A stretch of 64,000 nt of DNA from Bradyrhizobium erythrophlei. Lineage in GTDB: Bacteria; Pseudomonadota; Alphaproteobacteria; Rhizobiales; Xanthobacteraceae. The notes below the pieces were generated by a model that saw nothing but the letters and a program-made list of their open reading frames with translations, made no database searches and was not told the origin of the DNA. How positions within the stretch are numbered: position 1 is the stretch's first letter; each line of letters begins with the position of its first letter. The position numbers and the translations under genes are program-made. Positions 8,872 through 19,376 of this stretch are shown here, in pieces. The DNA is taken from the NCBI RefSeq assembly GCF_900129505.1, contig NZ_LT670818.1, forward strand, positions 1,302,001 through 1,366,000, in the 5' to 3' direction.

Positions 8872-9981
8872 ATGCTGTTGTTGACCAGGTGGTTTGGAGT
8901 AACCGAAAGCGACGCCGACAGGAGCGTCAGCACCGAACAGGCAGACATTAAAGCGATCGCCGAGAAATCTCTCCTGATGCAGACAAATGCTGCGATCAAG
9001 CAGCGCCGATCGCTTTGTCGCGGAACCCATGCAAGCGGAGTTTGTGCCCGTGCCCAATTCGAGGTGCTTGACGTTAGCGTTAATCGGGCCGCTGGGCTTG
9101 CATCGCGGCTTGCAAGGGGGATTTTTGCGAGGCCCGACGCATACCCTGCAGTAGTGCGGTTCGCGAACGCGGATCCGAATATAAATTCTGATTTCAAGCC
9201 CGATGTACGATCTTTGTCGTTCTCGGTTGACCTCGGTCGGAGCGGCGCCGCCGGAGAGGGGCCTTTGCGCCAGGATTTTTCGCTGCAGAACGCGCCCACC
9301 CTGCCAATCAATGATTCGCCGGCATTTTTGGCGACCGTGAAGCTGTTGACGGCATCGAACCCAGTCGCTGGCCTATGGTCGCTGTCGTTCAAAGACAAGT
9401 TGAAAGTGATGAGAACTCTCGCTTTGGCAGAATTGCAGGCCCGTCAGGCGATTAAGCCTTACCAGCAATTGCGCTATTGGAGCACCGTCCCATTTCGTCA
9501 CGGGCCGGCCGATGTCGTGAAATTTTCTGCCACGCCATCTCGGACTAATTCGGCACGTCCCCTGCAAAAAAATAACCCGAAGGGTCTGCAGGACGAACTG
9601 GTCCGTCACCTCAAGGAAGATAGCCAGATGAGCTGGTTTGACTTTGGAGTCCAGTTCCTTGACAGCAGCAAAATGACATATTGGGGTAAGAAGCGCGACG
9701 CCGACTTCTGGATCGAAAACGCGAGCGTGGACTGGAGCGAAGCCGAAGCGCCCTTCCACACGGTCGCAAAGCTTACGCTCCTGCCAAATTCGCAGCTTGT
9801 GGCGGAAGCCAGCGAAGCTGTGTATTTCGATGTTACGGGCAACTCAGCACCTGACAGTAAGCCTGTTGGAAGCATCAATCGCGCGCGCTGGGCCGCAGAA
9901 GTCGCGAGCAGAAATGCCCGCATACAAAAGCGCGGACGGCAATTCTCGTCGCAGGACGAATCTGGTCGACCGGATTCTTAA
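8872..9981 (+). CDS. Catalase-fold heme protein (catalase-related family)
   Basis: A 369-residue protein with the core of the catalase family: a THASGV segment (about residue 45, where catalase-fold proteins keep their distal His), then an F..P..YPAVVRFANADPN strand pair typical of the beta barrel, and DVRSLSFSVD. It is much shorter than a true catalase and resembles the minimal catalase-related peroxidases and allene-oxide-synthase-like proteins. GGAGGG lies 8 bases before ATG 8872. Third gene of the peroxidase operon. Its last codons (from about 9965) lie within DNA that in another frame encodes the end of an ABC binding protein, so the native C-terminus may have been replaced or extended at a recombination junction. 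Confidence 0.75.
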   Translation: MLLLTRWFGVTESDADRSVSTEQADIKAIAEKSLLMQTNAAIKQRRSLCRGTHASGVCARAQFEVLDVSVNRAAGLASRLARGIFARPDAYPAVVRFANADPNINSDFKPDVRSLSFSVDLGRSGAAGEGPLRQDFSLQNAPTLPINDSPAFLATVKLLTASNPVAGLWSLSFKDKLKVMRTLALAELQARQAIKPYQQLRYWSTVPFRHGPADVVKFSATPSRTNSARPLQKNNPKGLQDELVRHLKEDSQMSWFDFGVQFLDSSKMTYWGKKRDADFWIENASVDWSEAEAPFHTVAKLTLLPNSQLVAEASEAVYFDVTGNSAPDSKPVGSINRARWAAEVASRNARIQKRGRQFSSQDESGRPDS

Positions 9982-10117
9982 AGGCGCTAGGCCAGCCAAA
10001 CTATCAATAGAGCTGCTCAATAACTTTGAGCTATTGATCAATCTCAAAACCGCAAAAGCTCTCGGCATCAAACTTCCTGCCACGCTGCTCGCTCGTGCCG
10101 ACGAGGTGATCGAGTAG
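9965..10117 (+). pseudogene. C-terminal remnant of ABC_sub_bind-type binding protein
   Basis: The frame VDRILKGARPAKLSIELL continues to NFELLINLKTAKALGIKLP and ends in LLARADEVIE before the TAG at 10115-10117. This is the standard C-terminus of the ABC_sub_bind (DUF534-type) substrate-binding proteins that are abundant in Bradyrhizobium. The other ~280 residues are missing. The first 17 bases overlap the end of the upstream catalase-fold gene in a different phase, which places a recombination junction near 9960. The stretch 10118-10327 holds nothing else recognisable. Confidence 0.75.
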
Positions 10118-10327
10118 GCAGGCTATGACGGATCGGCGTTGGCAAGGGCATTGGCCGTGACATACGAGGCGTCCGCCGTCCATCAACAATGTGGTAGATT
10201 ATCCTTGGCTGAAAGCGCGATTGGCCCTATGTCTGCCGGGCGTGGTTGGTCGATGCGCAGCCCCAACCGCTGCCTTCTCCGGTGTGCTGTTTGGCCGCGT
10301 TTTACGGATTGGACCAGTTGACGGGAC

Positions 10328-12181
10328 ATGAACCGAAAAGAACGACGTGCGGCCAACAAGCGACGCGACGAGTCCGCAAGCAGGCCAAACGCGCTGGCCT
10401 TCGGCTCGGCGAGCCCGAGCATCGCCGACCTCGCCGCTGAGGCAAGCCGTTCGCGCGGGATGGGCCGTATCAACCAAGCGCAGGAGATCTGCCGTCAAAT
10501 TCTCGCGCGCGAGCCTGCACATGTGCAGAGCCTGAATCTTCTCGGGCTGATGGCGCAGGAATCCGGCGACCACCGGGTCGCCGTGAAGATGTTCGCAAAA
10601 GCGATTGCTTCGGACGAGGTGAACGCCGCTTGCCATTACAATGTCGGCAATTCGTACCAGGCGTTGGGTAATCGCACCAAAGCGATCGCGCACTTCAGCA
10701 AGGCGCTTTCGCTCGGTATGGACGAGAAGGCCCCCACCTTCATCCTGCAGAGTCCTATCATCGCCACCTATGTTGCGCGGATTACCGGCAAGTGGCCGCT
10801 GCCGGTAACGAACGTCGAATTGTTCGGCACCGAAGGCGTCGTCCCGCTTGCAAAGGACGTCTTCCTCCGCTGTGCGATGGAAGCGATGACGCTGCCAGGC
10901 GTGCAACTTGAATCGTTGTTGGGACATGCACGCGCCGAACTGCTGCGGCTTTCGGATGAGCACGGCGAAGATAACGGCGAGATCGACGAGGATATAGTCG
11001 CCTTTGCTTGCGCACTCGCCCGGCAGTGCTTCATCAACGAATATATCTATGTACAGGCCGAAGCCGAAAGCGGACTTGCGAGCGAACTGCGCGATCGATT
11101 GCTGCAGGACCTGGCATCAGGGGCCGCCATCACTCCACTCACGCTGGCGGTGGTTGCGGCCTATTTCCCGCTTCACGCCATGCCAATGGCGGAAGCGCTT
11201 CTGCGCCGGGATTGGCCTGCGACCGTGGCCGGCCTGTTACAGGTGCAACTCCGCGAGCCGCTTGAGGAAGTGGGCGAGCGCACCGCCATCGCGACACTGG
11301 CCCCTATCGAGAACAGCGTATCATTGCAAGTGATGCGCCAATACGAGGAAAACCCTTATCCGCGCTGGACCACAAACCCGCTGAATGCATTCGCTGCCGA
11401 TCAGGCGCGGGGAAGGAGCATCCCGACGGCGGAACGGCAAGCCGAACTGGATATTCTGATTGCGGGCTGCGGCACCGGCTCGCACGCGGTTCAGATCGCG
11501 CAAGTCTATCCGAACGCCCGTTTGCTCGCGGTCGACGTCAGCCTGACCAGCCTCGCCTATGCGCGCCGAAAGACGCGCGAACTGGGCTTGCGCAATATCG
11601 AGTATGCGCAAGCGGATATTCTGGAACTAGGCAGGATCGATCGCACGTTCGATAGCATCGAGTCGGTCGGTGTGCTCCATCATCTTGCAGAGCCGACGGC
11701 CGGGTGGCGCGTGCTGGTCTCGCTGCTGCGACCGGGTGGCAGGATGCGCATCGGGTTATACAGCAATTTGGCGCGCCGCGTTATCGCGGAGGCCCGCGCC
11801 CGCATCGCCGCGCGCGGTTATCGCGCCACAGCCGCCGACATGAGGAGGTGTCGCCAGGACATCATGCGGGAGGCGGAACACTGGAAAATGCTGATTGGCG
11901 CGAAAGATTTCTACAGCATGAGCGGCTGCCGCGACCTGCTGTTTAACGTCATGGAACATCGCTTCACTATCCCCGAGATCGCTGCATTTCTGAACGATCA
12001 TGATCTGTCTTTCCTGGCCTTCGAACCCTTTGACGATCCGACGGTGATTGCAAAATTTCACAAACAGTTTCCGGACGCGGCCGATGAGGCTAACTTGGAT
12101 CAGTGGCACCGCTTCGAGGCCAATCATCCGGAGACGTTTTGGGGCATGTATGTCTTCACGGTGGGCAAGAACGCGCACTGA
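10328..12181 (+). CDS. TPR-containing SAM-dependent methyltransferase
   Basis: A 617-residue cytoplasmic protein. N-terminal MNRKERRAANKR start common to rhizobial TPR proteins, then tetratricopeptide repeats at about residues 35-135 (AQEICRQILAREPAHVQSL, KMFAKAIASDEVNAACHYN, AIAHFSKALSLG). A linker of helices follows, then a class I methyltransferase domain from about residue 370: motif I DILIAGCGTGSHAVQIA, acidic strand-2 residue in LLAVDVS, and VGVLHHLAEP after strand 4. The substrate is unknown; TPR-methyltransferase fusions of this type often occur in surface polysaccharide or protein modification, but none of those genes is beside it. It stands alone, with 345 bp of spacer upstream. Confidence 0.85.
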   Translation: MNRKERRAANKRRDESASRPNALAFGSASPSIADLAAEASRSRGMGRINQAQEICRQILAREPAHVQSLNLLGLMAQESGDHRVAVKMFAKAIASDEVNAACHYNVGNSYQALGNRTKAIAHFSKALSLGMDEKAPTFILQSPIIATYVARITGKWPLPVTNVELFGTEGVVPLAKDVFLRCAMEAMTLPGVQLESLLGHARAELLRLSDEHGEDNGEIDEDIVAFACALARQCFINEYIYVQAEAESGLASELRDRLLQDLASGAAITPLTLAVVAAYFPLHAMPMAEALLRRDWPATVAGLLQVQLREPLEEVGERTAIATLAPIENSVSLQVMRQYEENPYPRWTTNPLNAFAADQARGRSIPTAERQAELDILIAGCGTGSHAVQIAQVYPNARLLAVDVSLTSLAYARRKTRELGLRNIEYAQADILELGRIDRTFDSIESVGVLHHLAEPTAGWRVLVSLLRPGGRMRIGLYSNLARRVIAEARARIAARGYRATAADMRRCRQDIMREAEHWKMLIGAKDFYSMSGCRDLLFNVMEHRFTIPEIAAFLNDHDLSFLAFEPFDDPTVIAKFHKQFPDAADEANLDQWHRFEANHPETFWGMYVFTVGKNAH

Positions 12182-12564
12182 AGCTTTGGGACGCTGTCGT
12201 GGATTTCTAACCGGAATATCACGTGGGCACTTGCTCGCCGAGTCCTGTCCATGGACGAAGCGATTAAGCGGGACAAATGTTAGCTGTCGACAGAGCGGGG
12301 AGCAACTCGCGGCCCGATCCACCACGCACCTCCAAAGTGGAAGAACACACGCTGCCGGGATCGAGCTTTCGCCATGGCAAAACAAGCTAGACAATTCGAC
12401 ACGATCCTGTTTGACTACAACCATTAATAGAATATTTCTTTTTGTTTCAGGTAACCATGCGTAGCCAGCGGATGTTTATCGGAGCTAGCCTTCCGCTGTT
12501 CGTGGCGCAAAATGCTTCGAGCTCGCCACGTTCGGCGAAAACTTACAAAGGCTGGAGGGGGGCT
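12182..12564. other. Intergenic spacer, no gene seen
   Basis: 383 bp between the methyltransferase stop and the lipase start. An AT-rich stretch around 12400-12445 (ACCATTAATAGAATATTTC) is the likeliest place for the lipase promoter. A frame open from 12442 into the lipase gene adds a Ser/Arg-rich extension that is not lipase-like and was not used. Confidence 0.4.
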
Positions 12565-13575
12565 ATGACCATCAAACACTTTCGCATTGCGGCCATCATC
12601 GCGGTTCTGTTGCAATTTGGCGCCGCAGCATTGGCGAGCGCCGCCGAGATCGGCACGAAATTTCCCGACGACTTCCCGGTGATCCGCAACTTCTATCTCG
12701 GCCAGCCGGTGATTGGCTTTGGCTCCCGTATCGGCCGCATCGAGCACGTCCCGGTGATCTTCCTCCACGGCAACAACGACACCCCGTTCGCGACCGCCTG
12801 CAACCCCTTTGGCCGCATCCAGGCCTTCGCACAATTCTTCCTCGATCACGGCTACCGCCCGAGCGAGCTCTGGGGGCTGGGTTATCAAGGCGATCAGTGC
12901 GATCTGGCACAGGACAATACCCATCGCTCCGGCATCTCGCACACCACTGCCGCGGCCGTGCCGCTCCTGCGCGAATTCGTGCAGGCGGTCCTCGACTTCA
13001 CTGGCGCCAGGCGCGTCGACATCGTCGCCCACAGTCTCGGCGTCACCGTGGCCCGGGAATGGATGCTGCAGGACAATGCCTATCGCAGGGTGCGGGCGCT
13101 CGTCGCCATCGACGGACCCAATCATGGCATCATTGACTGCTCACCCAACCCGCTCAACTTCTACCAGCTGCCGAGCGGCGGCGGCTTCACGCCGAGCAGC
13201 GCTGTATGCGACGAGTACGGTTCCGACCACACCCAGTTGCTCGCGGTCCTGAACGCCGCGGGCGAGACGCCGGGCCCCACGCGTTACCTGGTCATCCGCA
13301 ACAAGCCGGGAACACCCGACTTCGTCTACAACAGCCTGCAGGACGGCGCCCTCCCCGGCGTTCCCGCCGAGGATCGCGACGGCAAACCGCATGATTTCAC
13401 CGCCAGCACCGGTCTTGCCGGCGCCACGACGATCGACCTTGTCGGCCAGGGTCTATACGACACGGTCCTCTTCACCGCCCATCTCGGGATCCTGAACTCG
13501 CCAGACACGCGCAACGCCGCACTGCAGTTCCTGACCTCGTTACCAGGACGGACCGATCGGGAGGCCGGAAATTAG
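12565..13575 (+). CDS. Secreted alpha/beta-hydrolase, lipase or polyhydroxyalkanoate-depolymerase-like
   Basis: Extracytoplasmic esterase/lipase of 336 residues. Signal peptide FRIAAIIAVLLQFGAAALA ending at ASAAE (about residue 28). The oxyanion strand is VPVIFLHGNNDTP and the nucleophile elbow is VAHSLGV (Ser at about residue 163), the AHSxG form used by class I.2-like lipases and by PhaZ7-type depolymerases. An acidic residue and a late His (FTAHLGI) complete a plausible triad. Conserved Cys residues (DQCDLAQ, DCSPN, AVCDEYGSD) may form disulfides in the periplasm. ATG 12565 is chosen because GGAGGGGGG lies just in front. The next feature downstream is repeat sequence and an IS element. Confidence 0.85.
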   Translation: MTIKHFRIAAIIAVLLQFGAAALASAAEIGTKFPDDFPVIRNFYLGQPVIGFGSRIGRIEHVPVIFLHGNNDTPFATACNPFGRIQAFAQFFLDHGYRPSELWGLGYQGDQCDLAQDNTHRSGISHTTAAAVPLLREFVQAVLDFTGARRVDIVAHSLGVTVAREWMLQDNAYRRVRALVAIDGPNHGIIDCSPNPLNFYQLPSGGGFTPSSAVCDEYGSDHTQLLAVLNAAGETPGPTRYLVIRNKPGTPDFVYNSLQDGALPGVPAEDRDGKPHDFTASTGLAGATTIDLVGQGLYDTVLFTAHLGILNSPDTRNAALQFLTSLPGRTDREAGN

Positions 13576-13719
13576 CGCGAGGCCTGGAGCAAACATCCGG
13601 CAGCGGTCTTTGTAGTGCCCGCGCCTCATCCCGCGGCGCGCGCATCCGGACGTCACGCTCCTCATCGCCCGTGTCGGGGATGACACAAACTGCCTTTCGA
13701 AATCGCCGTGATTTTGTAT

Positions 13720-13791
13720 AGACCGGATCAACCGCACCGGTCTGACGATGTCTGTCGATGGGGTAACCCGGAAGTGGCTAGCAGAGATTTA
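13720..13791. repeat. 90-bp dispersed repeat, left part of IS-interrupted copy
   Basis: Matches 5819-5892 with few changes: AGACCGG / CCGGTCT inverted pair (13720-13726, 13737-13743), GATGTCTGTCGATGG, and ends GAGATTTA where the IS begins. The missing right part, AAACGGCGCTTTTGAC, resumes at 14965-14980 on the far side of the IS. The 13576-13719 stretch before it has no gene. Confidence 0.7.
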
Positions 13792-14962
13792 ATACCAGCC
13801 TTCAGAAGGGCTGACCGATGATGGCCCAGTCGCGGGCCGCGATCGAGGTGATGCGCCCGGTTTCGGCGAGAAGTTTTCGCCAGGCGTCTTGGCAGGCGTC
13901 GAGGATATCGGTGTAGGACGCGAACACACGGTTGGCGAGATAGGTCTGTCGCAGATACTGCCAGATGTTCTCGGCTGCGTTGAGCTCCGGACAGGCGGGT
14001 GGCAGCGGCACGAGGGTGACATTGGCAGGTGGCTTTAGTTTGCGCGTCGTGTGCCATCCGGCCTTGTCGAGGATCAGCAGCGCATGCGCGCCGGGCGCGA
14101 CGGCCTTGCCGATGGCGTCGAGATGCGCCTGCATGGCCTCGGTGTCGGCTTGCGGCATGATGAGGGCGACGCCGGTGTCGCGGCTCGCACAGACGGCGCC
14201 GAACACATAGGCGTTCTCGTAGCGCTGATCCTTGGGCTGCCGCGGCCGTGATCCCTTCTTGGCCCATTGGTAGACGAGGCTGTTCTTCTGGCCGACCCGC
14301 ATCTCGTCCTGGAACCAGACCTCAATCGGCGTTTCCGGGGCGAGTTTGGTCACGATCGCCGCGACCTGCGTAGGAAAGTTTTTTTAAATGCCGCGATCGT
14401 CTCCGGATCCTGCACGGGATGGCGCGGCCGGGCGCTGATGTGCGAGAAGCCGAGCTTCTTGAGCGCGCGCCCCAGGCTCACCTCCGACAGATCGACACCG
14501 AAACGCTGTCCGAGAACACGCTTCAGGTCGACGCAGCGCCAGCGTACGACCCCATCCTTCTCCGGGTCGGGGCCGGTCTCGACGAGCTGCTTCAATGCAT
14601 CTTTCTGCTCGTCGGAGAGCTTCGACGGCCGCCCGGTCGGCTTGATGTCGATCAGACCGTCAGGCCCGTACTGGTTGAAGCGGTGCGCCCAGTCCCGCAG
14701 CGTCTGCCGGTCCATGCCGCCGATCCGGGCCGCCTCGGTGCGGTTCATCCCGTCGCGAATCGCCGCCAGCGCCAGCAGCCGTCGCGCCTGCGCGGCATCC
14801 TTCACCTTCGCCGCGAGCCGACGCAGCTCATCCGCCTCGAAATCCTCCCGTAGACCGACCGCCGCGCCCATCGCCGACCTCCCGAATCAATCCAGTCGGT
14901 CATAAATGAATCACGCCGGCGCCAGCTTTTCAAAAAAGAGTCAGACCTTCCGAAGGCTGGTA
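13792..14962 (-). mobile_element. IS630-family insertion sequence, apparently complete
   Basis: About 1171 bp bounded by terminal inverted repeats TACCAGCCTTCAGAAGG (left) and TACCAGCCTTCGGAAGG (complement of right end), 16 of 17 identical. A TA dinucleotide flanks each side (13790-13791 and 14963-14964), the target duplication expected of IS630/Tc1 elements. It carries one transposase in two overlapping frames and lies within a dispersed repeat whose unoccupied copy is at 5819-5908. No second copy of the IS was noticed in the window. Confidence 0.9.
13802..14871 (-). CDS. IS630-family transposase OrfAB, made by -1 frameshift
   Basis: Cut-and-paste DDE transposase. Upstream frame (14871-14350, 173 residues) contains a helix-turn-helix (TEAARIGGMDRQTLRDWAHR) and an IS630-type linker (DGLIDIKPTGRP). 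Downstream frame (to 13802) holds the catalytic core: first Asp in EVWFQDEMRVGQ, second in LILDKAGWHTT, and Glu in LNAAENIWQYLR. The frames meet at a run of seven A on the coding strand (14379-14385) preceded by TTT; slipping back one base on AAAAAA gives a continuous product of about 355 residues, the usual organisation of this family. No internal stop or damage, so the element looks active. Confidence 0.88.
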
Positions 14963-15041
14963 TAAAACGGCGCTTTTGACGGGACCAAAGCGCACGTCCG
15001 CGGTTGTGCGAACCGCGCTTACCGCCACCCGGAGCGCCGCC

Positions 15042-17378
<2,337 letters not shown>

Positions 17379-17616
17379 GCGCAATCTTTCTGAATCGATC
17401 GCGGCCGGTGAATCGCCAGGCCGCGGAAGAACGCTTATGGACCATCGCCGATGGATTCCTCAACCCGCCGCCGCAAACAAATTGTTCTGTGGATCGACAT
17501 CATTCGCTTGACCGCGTGATTTGGTTCGTCCGAAAGCGGCCTGCCTTGCTTGCGCAAAGATAACGGTGGATCGATGGCATTTTATTGTGTAGACGGGCGC
17601 TCCTTCTGGAGTGCCC

Positions 17617-18873
17617 ATGTCGATCTGCGGACTTGATTTCGGAACGTCGAACACGACGCTCGGCACCATTGAAGCTCATGCGTCGGTGCTGGCGGCGCTG
17701 GAAACCGGCCACACCACGATTCCGAGCGCGATCTTCTATCCGGCGGACGGCGCCGTGCGGATCGGCCGCAAGGCCGTCGAAGCCTATGTCGACGGCGTGC
17801 CCGGCCGCCTGATGCGCAGCCTGAAATCGGTGCTCGGCACCGCGCTGATCGACGAGACCACCCTGATGGGCCGCGAACGCACCCGGTTTCGCGACGTGAT
17901 CGGCTATTACCTGGGCGCGGTGAAACGCCGCGCTGAACAGGCGACGGGGCGCGAACTGCGCGACGTGGTGCATGGCCGGCCGGTTCACTTCGTCGACAAC
18001 GACCTAGAGGCCGACGCCAAGGCGGAGCAAACCTTGCGCGAGATCGCGCGAGGGATCGGCTTCGACGAGGTCACATTCCAGTTCGAGCCGATCGCCGCGG
18101 CGCTGGACTATGAGCGGCAGATATCGATCGAGGAGATCGCCCTGATCGCCGATATCGGCGGCGGCACCTCGGACTTTTCGATCGTACGTCTGTCGCCCCG
18201 GCGTCACGGGAGCGCCGATCGCGCTTCCGATATTCTCGCCAATGACGGCGTGCGCATCGGCGGCACCGACTTCGATCGCCAGCTCAGCCTCGGCGTCGTG
18301 ATGCCGCTGTTCGGCTTCGGCAGTGCCATGAAGCGCGCCGGGCTGGAGGTGCCCTCGCGCTATTTCCATGACCTCGCCACCTGGTCGAACATCAACCGCA
18401 TGTATGAAGCGCGTGTGAGCACCGAACTCCGTCAGGTGCGGCGCGAGGCCAGCGAGCCGGCATTGCTGGATCGGCTGGTGCGCGTGATCGACGAACAGCG
18501 CGGCCATACGCTGGCGATGGAGGTCGAGGAAGCCAAGATCGCGCTCGCCGACACGCAAAAGGCCAGCATCCCGCTGGAATGGGTCGCGCCCGGACTCAAC
18601 GCCGCCATCGGCCGTCCCGATCTCGTCAGCCATACGCGGCAACTTTCCGAGCGCATCGCGGCCCGCATCCAGAACTGCCTCGCCCAGGCGCGGCTGTCCG
18701 CCGACGACATCGACGCCGTGTTCCTGACCGGCGGCTCGGTCCGGCTCGCCCATGTCCGCAAGGCGATCACCAAGGCGGTGCCATCGGCCCGCATCGTCGA
18801 AGGCGACACGTTTGGCGCCGTCGGCAAGGGCCTCACGATCGAGGCGTTGCGACGCTACGGGCCGAGGGCGTGA
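17617..18873 (+). CDS. Hsp70-family chaperone-like protein, YegD type
   Basis: Actin/Hsp70-fold ATPase without the C-terminal substrate-binding domain, 418 residues, like E. coli YegD. Phosphate-1 loop is CGLDFGTSNTTLGT (start of protein), phosphate-2 loop is ALIADIGGGTSDFSIV (about residue 178), and the adenosine loop region is AVFLTGGSVRLAHVRKAI (about residue 370). Substrates are not known for the family. ATG 17617 is chosen since GGAG lies six bases in front; a GTG two codons earlier is possible. Divergent from tex across roughly 240 bp. Confidence 0.9.
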   Translation: MSICGLDFGTSNTTLGTIEAHASVLAALETGHTTIPSAIFYPADGAVRIGRKAVEAYVDGVPGRLMRSLKSVLGTALIDETTLMGRERTRFRDVIGYYLGAVKRRAEQATGRELRDVVHGRPVHFVDNDLEADAKAEQTLREIARGIGFDEVTFQFEPIAAALDYERQISIEEIALIADIGGGTSDFSIVRLSPRRHGSADRASDILANDGVRIGGTDFDRQLSLGVVMPLFGFGSAMKRAGLEVPSRYFHDLATWSNINRMYEARVSTELRQVRREASEPALLDRLVRVIDEQRGHTLAMEVEEAKIALADTQKASIPLEWVAPGLNAAIGRPDLVSHTRQLSERIAARIQNCLAQARLSADDIDAVFLTGGSVRLAHVRKAITKAVPSARIVEGDTFGAVGKGLTIEALRRYGPRA

Positions 18874-18926
18874 AGGTTTTCCCGTTGCGGAATTTCGCCC
18901 TGTTTCAGATCGCTTCAGCGATCGCC

Positions 18927-19337
18927 TTACCCCGCGGCGTAGCTCGGGTTCTTTGCGGCGGAGGACGTTTCGTCGGGCCGGGTCGCGACGCCGACCTCGT
19001 GCGGATATTCCTTGACCGCATCCATCACGCGCGTCGAGTAGACCAGCGCTGCGCCCGCGTTGACGGCTACCGCGACGCCAAGCGCTTCCGCGATCTCGTC
19101 CTTCGAGGCGCCGCGGCGGATAGCGGCTTCGCTATGGACCGCGATGCAGCCGTCGCACCGGGCGGTGACGGCGACCGCCAGCGCGATCAGCTCGCGCGTC
19201 TTGGCTCCCAGCTGGTCCTTGTTCTGGCCGGCCGTGCTCAGTCCGACATACCCCTTGACGGTGTCCGGGCTGAGCTGGCCGAGCTCCTTGACGCCTGCCG
19301 CCAGTTGCCCGCGATATTCATTCCAGTTGAGCATCAT
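18927..19337 (-). CDS. AhpD-like carboxymuconolactone-decarboxylase-family protein
   Basis: Small all-helical alkylhydroperoxidase-like protein, 136 residues. The redox-active pair with its proton-relay His is seen as CDGCIAVH (about residues 60-67), with LGAKTRELIALAVAVTA before it and a helix EAAIRRGASKDEIAEALG after it. This is the AhpD arrangement, so a peroxide- or thiol-linked role is likely, though the C-terminal tail is not informative. AAAGGAG lies upstream of ATG 19337. It follows the multicopper oxidase gene on the same strand, which ends 40 bp further up. Confidence 0.88.
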   Translation of the reverse strand: MMLNWNEYRGQLAAGVKELGQLSPDTVKGYVGLSTAGQNKDQLGAKTRELIALAVAVTARCDGCIAVHSEAAIRRGASKDEIAEALGVAVAVNAGAALVYSTRVMDAVKEYPHEVGVATRPDETSSAAKNPSYAAG

Positions 19338-19376
19338 TTTGAGTTCTCCTTTGTCGCGTTTGCGTAAACGGAATCG

